From Stieleria neptunia (GTDB lineage: Bacteria > Planctomycetota > Planctomycetia > Pirellulales > Pirellulaceae): a stretch of 64,000 nucleotides of DNA. The stretch is from assembly GCF_007754155.1 (NCBI RefSeq), contig NZ_CP037423.1, positions 6,506,567 to 6,570,566 of the forward strand, read 5' to 3'. Positions 45,632-52,748 of this stretch are shown piece by piece. Each line of letters opens with the position of its first letter. Within the stretch, counting starts at the first letter, position 1. The position numbers were made by a program, and so were the translations under genes. The notes under the pieces are model-generated. The model was not told the origin of the DNA and searched no databases. It saw only the letters and a list, made by a program, of their open reading frames with translations.

Positions 45632-47779
45632 ATGATCCGATTCAAGAGTTTTCCGCTATTGGTTTTTCTTTTGGCGTCGTCAATTGGCTCCAATGCATCC
45701 ATCGCCGAAGACCCCAGAACTGCTGCCCCGCCATCCGCCGACAAGCTCGACTTTGCCACGCCAGAGTTTTGGGAAACGCTCGACAAAAAGCCGGTGACCG
45801 ACAGTTGGGAGTTTGCCGACGGGGAGGTCCGGTTGGTCCATCCGCGTGGCGGCAACGGCAGTCTTGTCAGCGGCCCGCTGCCGCCGAATTTTGAATTGTC
45901 GTGGGAATGGAAGATCGAAGAAAAAACGAACACGGGATTGAAGTACCGCGTCCGCCGGTTCGGCAGGCACCTGTTCAGCAACAACTATCTGGGGATCGAG
46001 TATCAGATCATCGACGACAAACCGACCAGTCTGGCCAAGGGCAGCACGGCGTCGATCTACGATCTGGTCGCGCCGGGGGCCGAAAAGGTGCTGCATCCGG
46101 TCGGCCAGTGGAACCAGTCCCGTGTCGTCGCCAGCGGCCATCGACTGGAACATTACTTGAACGGTCAGCTGGTTGCCGCTGCCAAGACGACCGGACCGAG
46201 TTGGGACAAGACGATCGCGCTGAGCAAGTTCTATGGTTCAGAGGATTTTGGCAGCCCCAAGCCCGGTGACCGCATCATGCTGACCGACCACGGCGGGAAA
46301 GCGGCCTATCGAAAGTTTCAGTTCACCGCCAAAGACGTCGACCCCACCGATCTCGAAACTCCGACCGCGACAGGGCCGTTTCTCGGCAATGCGATGCGCA
46401 ACAGTTGGGCGGATCAAGATTCGATTGTGATCTGGACACGCACGACCGCCCGACCCGATTTCGTCGCCGATGGCAAGGAATTTGTTTCGATCTCCAGGAG
46501 CGACGCGTCAAAGCTGTCTAAAAAGACCGATCCCGAAAAACTGCTCGGCGAACAACTTCCCCAGGGCGCAACGCTTTCGCAAATGCTGGGGGCATGCCCG
46601 GGGGCGGCCGGACGCGTTCGGCTGATGTACTTTCCCGGCAAACAACGGTACGCAACCAAGACCACCGATTGGATCACGACAGGCCCCGAGAGTGACTTCA
46701 CGGCCCAGTGGAAGATCGAGGGCTTGAAACCGGACACACAGTACGCCGCCATTATCGAAGCCCAGTCACTCGACGGCGACGAAACCACGGCGGTCCTCCG
46801 CGGGGCCTTTCGAACCGCACCGAAGGTCAACGCAGCAAAGGACGTCAAGTTTTGCATCACGACCTGTCATGATTTCATCCGCCGCGACGATGGGATGAAA
46901 GGCCACAAGATCTATCCGACGATGACCAAAATGCAACCGGATTTCATTGTCCACGCCGGTGACATCGAATACTACGACCAACCCGATCCCTGGGCGATGA
47001 CGCTGGAATTGATGCGTTTCAAATGGGGTCGAATCTTTGCCCTGCCTAGAAACCGAGACTTCTACAGCCGAACGACCAGCTACTTTTTGAAAGACGACCA
47101 CGACACGTTGAAGAATGATTGCTGGGCCGGACAAACGTATGGGTCGGTCAGTTTCGAGCAGGGGGTCAAACTGTTCAACGAAGAACAATTTCCGTCGTTA
47201 ACCCCACGCTACACCAGCGTCCGGTGGGGGCGTGATCTGGAAGTCTGGTTCTTGGAAGGACGCGACTACCGCAGTCCCAATTCCATGCCGGACGGACCGG
47301 AGAAGACGATTCTGGGTGACGAGCAAAAAGAATGGCTGTTCAAAACGCTCGATGAATCGACCGCGAAATTCAAAGTGATCTGCAGCCCGACGCCTGTCGT
47401 CGGCCCCGACCGGGCGAACAAGAAGGACAATCACGCCAACGAGATCTTTGCCTACGAAGGCGATGAGATTCGCGCCAAGCTGGCGACGCTCGAGAATGTG
47501 ATCGTGCTCTGTGGCGACCGCCATTGGCAATACGCGTCGTTTGACCCGGAGTCCAAGCTTTGGGAATTCGGCTGCGGCCCGGGAAGCGAGAAACATCAAC
47601 TGGGCTGGAAACCCGGCGACCAGCGGCCGCAACACCGATTCCTACGCGTCGCCGGCGGATTCCTGTCCGGTGAATTGCAATACACCGGCGACGAGAAAGA
47701 GCCGCATTTGACGCTGCGGCATCACAAGGTCGACGGAGAAACCGTCAGCGAGTTTGTGTTTCCGGTCGAGGACGAGTGA
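45632..47779 (+). CDS. DUF1080-PhoD phosphatase fusion
   Basis: A 715-residue exported protein (signal peptide FPLLVFLLASSIGSNASIA, start ATG 45632). The first domain is DUF1080, a concanavalin-like fold common in planctomycetes (ELSWEWKIEEKTNTGLKYRV...YLGIEYQIIDD). A fibronectin-like linker leads to a PhoD-type metallophosphatase: CITTCHD, FIVHAGDIEYYD, FLKDDHD and IVLCGDRHWQYASF provide the metal ligands. PhoD enzymes hydrolyse phosphodiesters; the added domain suggests a sugar-linked phosphate substrate. It is divergent from the esterase-sialidase gene (190-base gap), so the two may share regulation. Confidence 0.88.
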   Translation: MIRFKSFPLLVFLLASSIGSNASIAEDPRTAAPPSADKLDFATPEFWETLDKKPVTDSWEFADGEVRLVHPRGGNGSLVSGPLPPNFELSWEWKIEEKTNTGLKYRVRRFGRHLFSNNYLGIEYQIIDDKPTSLAKGSTASIYDLVAPGAEKVLHPVGQWNQSRVVASGHRLEHYLNGQLVAAAKTTGPSWDKTIALSKFYGSEDFGSPKPGDRIMLTDHGGKAAYRKFQFTAKDVDPTDLETPTATGPFLGNAMRNSWADQDSIVIWTRTTARPDFVADGKEFVSISRSDASKLSKKTDPEKLLGEQLPQGATLSQMLGACPGAAGRVRLMYFPGKQRYATKTTDWITTGPESDFTAQWKIEGLKPDTQYAAIIEAQSLDGDETTAVLRGAFRTAPKVNAAKDVKFCITTCHDFIRRDDGMKGHKIYPTMTKMQPDFIVHAGDIEYYDQPDPWAMTLELMRFKWGRIFALPRNRDFYSRTTSYFLKDDHDTLKNDCWAGQTYGSVSFEQGVKLFNEEQFPSLTPRYTSVRWGRDLEVWFLEGRDYRSPNSMPDGPEKTILGDEQKEWLFKTLDESTAKFKVICSPTPVVGPDRANKKDNHANEIFAYEGDEIRAKLATLENVIVLCGDRHWQYASFDPESKLWEFGCGPGSEKHQLGWKPGDQRPQHRFLRVAGGFLSGELQYTGDEKEPHLTLRHHKVDGETVSEFVFPVEDE

Positions 47780-47854
47780 AGTAGGGCACGCTGTGCGTGC
47801 CGATCCGTGGGTGTTTCGCTTTGAGCCGCTTGAGTGTGATGTGGTCAGCGGAGC

Positions 47855-47930
47855 GTTGTACGACGTCCTTTCGAGGTCGTCGTCGCGAGTCCAACGGACG
47901 ACGGCCCGGAAGGGCCATCGTACTCGCAAA
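47855..47930. repeat. GACGGCCC hairpin element, reverse copy
   Basis: It reads GTTGTACGACGTCCTTTC at its left and GGCCCGGAAGGGCCATCGTA near its right, the reverse complement of the unit at 13407-13490. The central hairpin has mismatches compared with the 13.4-kb copies. Confidence 0.75.
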
Positions 47931-47966
47931 ACCGGTCGCTGCGAAGCAGCGACGGTGGGCGGCTGA

Positions 47967-48154
47967 AGAGACCGTCCAGCTTAGGGCTAGCGCGAAACGC
48001 GACAAATCTGAATGATCTGACCGATTGGGTGAGAGGTGGTCGGCGGAGGGGTGTACGACGTCCTTTCTAGGTCGTCGCGCAGAGCCCCACGGGCGACGGC
48101 CCGGAAGGGCCATCGTACATCAGAAAAGCGATCGTCTTAAGCTGGACGGTCTCT
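47967..48154. mobile_element. 188-bp MITE-like element with perfect 17-bp ends
   Basis: The ends AGAGACCGTCCAGCTTA (47967-47983) and TAAGCTGGACGGTCTCT (48138-48154) are exact inverted repeats. The interior carries a GACGGCCC hairpin copy (48051-48126). A related, more diverged end plus hairpin occurs at 13385-13490. It has no coding capacity. I see no clear target duplication, so transposition is inferred. Confidence 0.7.
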
Positions 48155-48197
48155 GAAGCCTGCACACCAACACTCCCCCCCGTGCCATGCTCAGGTC

Positions 48198-49175
48198 TTA
48201 GCCGTCCAACCGTTCGCGGATGAAGGTCGGTTTGGGGGTTCCGCGTCCTTTGCGGTCACAGCGAAAGAATTCGGAAACGTATCGCACCGGCGTTTTCTTT
48301 TCGGGGACTTTGAAACGGTCACCTTTTTGCAGCACGGGGCGTGTCTCGTCCATGCGTCCGAATTGTCGGGTCCCGGCAGCTTGACAGGGATACCAGTGCC
48401 CGTTTCCATCGGCGTCTTCGAGATAGAACTCGGGATAGCAGTGATCGGGAATCCAGACGACACGTGCGGGAATTTTCAAGTTGCGACAAATCGCGACGAA
48501 CAAACTGGTCATTTCTTCGCAGTCGCCTTTGCCCTCTTTCAGCGCCAACGAGGCGTTTTTCAGATCGCCTTCGACGTACTGCACTTTGTCGCGGACGTAG
48601 TCATAGGCTAGTTCCACGCGCCGCCAATCGTTGTCCGCTTCCATCTGTGCAACTTCATTCGCTGCCTCGCGAATCGAGCGGTGCGAGGCATCGATGAAGG
48701 GACTGTTGCCGGTGTAAAGTTTCAGATCGCGTGAAAGTCGTTTGGGAATCACCAGCGTCGACGTGTCATCCGGGGGCAGGATGCGCGAACGCTGAATATC
48801 GACGTCGATGGTGAATTCGACCGTCGATCCGGCAGCGACGCGCGGCATTTGCAAGACGACCTGTTTCGTGCCTCCGCCCAACTCGCGCACCTCCCAACGT
48901 GTGACTTGGGGGGCGATGTTCTGATTCCGCACCGTGACCGTTTGTTCGGGCCAGTCGGTGGGCACGGGAAAGGTCGCCAGGACGTTGGTGCAGGTCACCG
49001 GTGTGGTCAAGACCAGACCGATCCGCCAATGGGTCATCGGCTGTTCTTCGTACACCAGTGCCTGGGCGTTGGCCGACGAGCCAACAAGGGAATCGATCGA
49101 GCCGACGGCTGCGGCGCCCCACAGCGCCGAGCGTTTCATCCAAGCTCGCCGAAGGATCGAATCGTTAAATCGCAT
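48198..49175 (-). CDS. Transglutaminase-like cysteine protease-fold protein
   Basis: A 325-residue exported protein. Start 49175 gives MRFNDSILRRAWMKRSALWG and a signal-like stretch to SSANAQA. A ~130-residue beta-rich domain (TNVLATFPVPTDWPEQTVTV) comes first. The transglutaminase core has the catalytic Cys in GKGDCEEMTSLFVAICRNLKIPARVV, the His in DHCYPEFYLED and the Asp/Trp in the following GNGHWYPC. Such proteins cross-link or cut peptides in the envelope. The ORF could extend to 49370 but would cross the 97-bp element, so that was rejected. Confidence 0.85.
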   Translation of the reverse strand: MRFNDSILRRAWMKRSALWGAAAVGSIDSLVGSSANAQALVYEEQPMTHWRIGLVLTTPVTCTNVLATFPVPTDWPEQTVTVRNQNIAPQVTRWEVRELGGGTKQVVLQMPRVAAGSTVEFTIDVDIQRSRILPPDDTSTLVIPKRLSRDLKLYTGNSPFIDASHRSIREAANEVAQMEADNDWRRVELAYDYVRDKVQYVEGDLKNASLALKEGKGDCEEMTSLFVAICRNLKIPARVVWIPDHCYPEFYLEDADGNGHWYPCQAAGTRQFGRMDETRPVLQKGDRFKVPEKKTPVRYVSEFFRCDRKGRGTPKPTFIRERLDG

Positions 49176-49230
49176 GGAATTGCCTAGGGATGTGCCGGTC
49201 GGGAATGGGTATCTGCCTACGAAGGATCGA

Positions 49231-49327
49231 TCGGAACAATCAGTGGGATAGGCTTCCAGCCTGTCATGGCGAAAACGACAGGCTGGAAGCCGATCCCACA
49301 ATCTATTCCCGTCACTTGTTGTTCCGA
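49231..49327. mobile_element. 97-bp MITE-like element, copy 2
   Basis: Same length and order as 29184-29280: TCGGAACAAT at the left end and GTTGTTCCGA at the right. The inner palindrome AGGCTTCCAGCCTGTC / GACAGGCTGGAAGCC surrounds ATGGCGAAAAC. About 90% of positions match copy 1, and both are followed by AGTTCCTAA. It sits between the transglutaminase gene and the lipoprotein gene. Confidence 0.75.
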
Positions 49328-49461
49328 AGTTCCTAAGAGTAGTCTGAACGATAAAATGCACGAAACGCAAACGTGTGGGGATCCCCGTGCCTGTCCCACC
49401 CGCTTGCGTCTCGTGCGTTGGTCGTTGGTCGATTTGATGGCTGGATCAGTTGAATACCGGT

Positions 49462-49983
49462 TCAGTTGACCGCTCGGGCTCCGTCCGGTAGCGGTTCCTC
49501 ATAGATGATTCGATCGCCATCGGCGTCGACTCGGTAGCCGACATCGGGATATCCCCAGTAGTTTGCCCGGTAGCCTTGGCTGTCGGTCGGGCGGGGTTGC
49601 CAAGCGCCGCTGTACGGTTGAATGTAGCCCTGGCCGTTGACGATTCCACCCTGGGCCGCACCGTAGCCGGGGGGGCAGCAATAGGGATCCGCCGGGTAGG
49701 CGCTCATCGTTCGGGCCGCCGGGGCATAGCCGGTCGCGCAGGGATCCGGATTGCATCCGTAACCGGCCGCCGGCGGGGTGTAACGGGGTTGAGCCGCCAG
49801 GGGTTGGTTGCAGGTCGGTTGGGCCGCTGCCAGCGGAGCTTGCCTGCGGAGCGGAGTGGACAATCGCGTGCACAAGCCGCAGTTTGCCCCGCGACCGAAA
49901 AAGAAGTTTCGGAACGGCGTGCAGCCCGAAGTCGTCGTTACGACGGCGACAGTCATTGCGACTAGAATAATACGATTGTTCAT
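49462..49983 (-). CDS. Cys/Tyr/Pro-rich lipoprotein
   Basis: A 173-residue protein starting MNNRIILVAMTVAVVTTTSGC, a good lipoprotein signal with lipidation at Cys21. The mature part is low-complexity, with many Cys, Tyr, Gly and Pro (YGCNPDPCATGYAPA, YPADPYCCPPGYGAA) and a more polar end (VDADGDRIIYEEPLPDG). No domain is known. The Cys pairs could form disulfides outside the membrane. A GGAAT-type ribosome binding site precedes the chosen start. Confidence 0.65.
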   Translation of the reverse strand: MNNRIILVAMTVAVVTTTSGCTPFRNFFFGRGANCGLCTRLSTPLRRQAPLAAAQPTCNQPLAAQPRYTPPAAGYGCNPDPCATGYAPAARTMSAYPADPYCCPPGYGAAQGGIVNGQGYIQPYSGAWQPRPTDSQGYRANYWGYPDVGYRVDADGDRIIYEEPLPDGARAVN

Positions 49984-50161
49984 TGGAGATTCCGCGATTT
50001 GCACAGGGAGCGTATTCGTTGGTCTCGGATCGAGAACCACACAAAACTAGGACGCTCTGAATGATGTGCAAACGCAACATCGTTTTTTTTCAGCAACAAT
50101 TTGTTGCGTCCGGTAAGACGCTAGTTCTCACCCACCCGCCTTTGATCCCACCTCAAGCCAT

Positions 50162-51280
50162 ATGATGCGGATGTTCCCGTCAATCCGAATCTTCGTGTTG
50201 CTCGTCTGCGTCGCGATGCCCGTTGTGTGCATGGATGATCATGTCGCGGCAACCGACCACGAAGCGATCGCCGATGTCGTCGAACACACGATCGACTCGC
50301 CCGAGCCGAATGAATCGGATCCCTTGCCCCTGATCGCGGCGCACGGTGATCACGAGGAAGCGGCGGTGGCCGACTTTTTGGCCTCAAGCGAATGTTGCGT
50401 TTGTGATTCCGATCGAGTCTTCCTGATTTCGACCCGTCACCTCACCGCGGATGCCTGTCGCGCCCCGTTGGTCGAAATTCCCTTTCGGATGTGGCGAATC
50501 GATTGTGGATCGACCTGCGAGATCAACCAGAACGACTACCTGGCCTCGCTCTCCCCCGATCGTCCCGTCGTTTTCTATGTCCACGGCAACCGAATGCCGG
50601 TGCGCGAAGTCGTCAGCCGATCGGCCATGATTCGAAACCGGATCCGAATGCGTGGCGCACGCGGTCCGATTGATTGGATGATCTACAGTTGGCCGAGTGA
50701 AAAGGAATTGATCGGCGTCCAAGATTTTCGACTCAAGGCAGACCGCTGTGATGCACAAGGGCTCTACTTGGCTTCGTTTTTGCGCCAGCACGTCCAGGCC
50801 TGTGTTCCAATGGCAATGATCGGATACAGCTTCGGGGCGCGGGTGACCACCGGGGCACTTCACGCCCTGGCCGGGGGAACACTTTCGGGGCGACAATTGC
50901 CCGAGCCTGCGTTGACGGGTGCAAACGTTCGCGTCGGTTTGGTGGCGCCCGCGATCGAGTCGAAATGGCTTGGCGGCAATGGTTACCATCGCTGTGCGAC
51001 CAAAAACATGGACGAACTGGTGTTGCTCTACAACCGACGTGACGTGGTGCTGAAACGCTATTGGTTGTTGGAAAAGATTCGCCGCGACACGGCGCTGGGG
51101 TACAGCGGGCCGACCGTTTTTGCCTCACGCGTCGACGGCACGCGACTGCCCGTTCGCTCGCGCGATTGCGCCTCGATCGTCAAACTCCGCCACTCGGAAC
51201 TGGACTACTATCAAGGCGGTTGCAACGCCGGAGTCGATATGGCGAGGCTGATCAATGGCATCCGACAAATCAGTTTCTGA
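50162..51280 (+). CDS. Exported alpha/beta hydrolase
   Basis: A 372-residue protein with an N-terminal signal peptide (SIRIFVLLVCVAMPVVCM). The fold is a serine hydrolase related to the DUF900-type group: VVFYVHGNRMPVREV (oxyanion strand), then WMIYSWPSEKEL, and the nucleophile elbow MIGYSFGAR (G-x-S-x-G with Ser). A catalytic Asp/His pair near the end is not certain; DYYQGG and NRRDVVLKRYW are conserved-looking. The substrate is unknown. Its 3' end overlaps the next gene by 26 bases in another frame, suggesting co-translation. Confidence 0.75.
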   Translation: MMRMFPSIRIFVLLVCVAMPVVCMDDHVAATDHEAIADVVEHTIDSPEPNESDPLPLIAAHGDHEEAAVADFLASSECCVCDSDRVFLISTRHLTADACRAPLVEIPFRMWRIDCGSTCEINQNDYLASLSPDRPVVFYVHGNRMPVREVVSRSAMIRNRIRMRGARGPIDWMIYSWPSEKELIGVQDFRLKADRCDAQGLYLASFLRQHVQACVPMAMIGYSFGARVTTGALHALAGGTLSGRQLPEPALTGANVRVGLVAPAIESKWLGGNGYHRCATKNMDELVLLYNRRDVVLKRYWLLEKIRRDTALGYSGPTVFASRVDGTRLPVRSRDCASIVKLRHSELDYYQGGCNAGVDMARLINGIRQISF

Positions 51281-52151
51281 TTCCCCACGTCCGATCGAGC
51301 CAGACCCTGCACGTCTGGCGTACCACAACGGATCGTGGATCAATGGTGATGACCTCTGTTTGTCCTCACGAGACCCCGCGGTCACTCAAGCGGTGACGGC
51401 CGTCGAACGCATCCGATGCTACAACGGGCGTTTATTTGAACTCGACCGGCACTTGGATCGTTGGCAACGGACCACCGAGGCCTTGGCAATCTCCGGTCTC
51501 CCTTCCCGCCAATCGCTGTCGCAATTGATTGACGAAGTCATTCAGCGGAACGGGTCATGGTTCAAGACGCAAAAAGAATTCGGCGTCTTGTGGTTCGCGT
51601 CACCCGGAACGACCGATGCACCGACCCTGGTGATCGATCTGTACCCGATCGACTCGGCATTGGTGCAGCGGCGAACACGATCGGGCAGCCCCCTGGTCGT
51701 CACGTCGGTCCAGCAGCCGCCGAGTGCCTGTTGGTCACGCAACATCAAGGTGCGCTGTCGATTGCACTACTACCTGGCCGATCGGCAGGCACGTCGATTG
51801 GATCCCCAAGCACTCGGCGTCTTACTGGATTCTGATGGCACGGTCACCGAAACCAGCCTCGCCAACTTGTTGATCGTCCAAGGTGGCGGGCTGATTTCGC
51901 CAGCGCGCGATCAAGTCTTGCAGGGCGTTTCGCTGCAAGTCGTGCGTCATCTGGCCGACACGTTGGGGGTGTCCTGGCTGGAGCGACGCATCGATCCCGA
52001 TGAATTGCGGGCCGCTGACGAAGTCCTGTTGACCGGCACCAGTTGTGGCATCTGGTTTGCCAACTCGATCGACGGATCCCCCCAGCGGCCGCCCGGACCT
52101 GTCTATCAAGCATTGCGGTCTGGTTTCGACGCCTACGTGGCGAACCGCTGA
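51255..52151 (+). CDS. Class IV PLP aminotransferase
   Basis: A 298-residue enzyme of the fold-type IV group (branched-chain or D-amino-acid aminotransferase, aminodeoxychorismate lyase). The N-terminus (LAYHNGSWINGDDLCLSSRDPAV...AVERIRCYNGRLFELDRHLDR) is typical. The PLP-binding Lys lies in SRNIKVRCRLHYYLADRQA, and the cofactor-binding Glu is in DSDGTVTETSLANLLIV. LLTGTSCGIW resembles the family's late T-G-T-x-x loop. Sequence alone does not separate the activities. It overlaps the hydrolase gene by 26 bases. Confidence 0.85.
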   Translation: MASDKSVSDSPRPIEPDPARLAYHNGSWINGDDLCLSSRDPAVTQAVTAVERIRCYNGRLFELDRHLDRWQRTTEALAISGLPSRQSLSQLIDEVIQRNGSWFKTQKEFGVLWFASPGTTDAPTLVIDLYPIDSALVQRRTRSGSPLVVTSVQQPPSACWSRNIKVRCRLHYYLADRQARRLDPQALGVLLDSDGTVTETSLANLLIVQGGGLISPARDQVLQGVSLQVVRHLADTLGVSWLERRIDPDELRAADEVLLTGTSCGIWFANSIDGSPQRPPGPVYQALRSGFDAYVANR

Positions 52152-52311
52152 GCTGGATTCAGCGGTCTCGATCTGGCAACGCCGAATTTTTCTGAAATCG
52201 TGCGCAGGAAATCTGCTCCCGCCGGTTAGTCATTCCCGAACGCGTCAAACATCGTGTCGGACGCCACTTGTTTTCGCCAGACCGCTGGCAAGCCATTCGG
52301 AGCAAAACACC

Positions 52312-52632
52312 ATGCACAGCAAGCGAAATCGATTGACAAACGGAATTTTGGGCCTGATCATTGCCGTCGGACTCATCGTCGGCTCGGCATCCAACGCATC
52401 CGCTGCCGTGTTTAGCGGGGAGCAGCAACTGACGGTGAAGAACGACGGAATTGCGTCGCTCGACTATTGGCTGTACGACGATCGTTACAACGTCTCGGTC
52501 TTTCAATCGCTCGAAACCCCGTTGAACGCCATCGGCACACCGATCGGTCCCGGGATGGGCACCCTGCTGCGGATGGCCGACGAGACCGATTTCCAGTCCC
52601 TTCTTTATATCTTGGATCAGGGACCAAGTTGA
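52312..52632 (+). CDS. Small secreted hypothetical protein
   Basis: A 106-residue protein with a strong signal peptide (MHSKRNRLTNGILGLIIAVG, cleavage probably after ASNASA). The mature ~70 residues (VFSGEQQLTVKNDGIASLDYWLYDDRYNVSVFQSL) have no recognised family. The frame is open further upstream, to 52045, but that part overlaps the aminotransferase gene. The next gene starts 116 bases later. Confidence 0.55.
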   Translation: MHSKRNRLTNGILGLIIAVGLIVGSASNASAAVFSGEQQLTVKNDGIASLDYWLYDDRYNVSVFQSLETPLNAIGTPIGPGMGTLLRMADETDFQSLLYILDQGPS

Positions 52633-52748
52633 AGGCATTCGGGCGAAATCATTCTGGCGAAATGAATGCGTGAGAACTGCTGGTGGGGCCAACATGGTTA
52701 CAATGGCCACTTGGTTTCCGTGACACCTCAAACTAGCCAGAAGATCAA

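Larger units (their letters stand above)
47780..48197. other. Repeat-filled intergenic region
   Basis: No gene is visible. It contains a 3' palindrome GGCACGC-tgt-GCGTGCC (47785-47801) and two reverse-oriented GACGGCCC elements (47855-47930, 48051-48126). The second of these lies inside a 188-bp unit with perfect inverted ends. Confidence 0.65.

Noticed and set aside
49176..49370. N-terminal extension of the transglutaminase gene
   Set aside because: It is encoded by the 97-bp mobile-like element and its flank; a good start and signal peptide exist at 49175.
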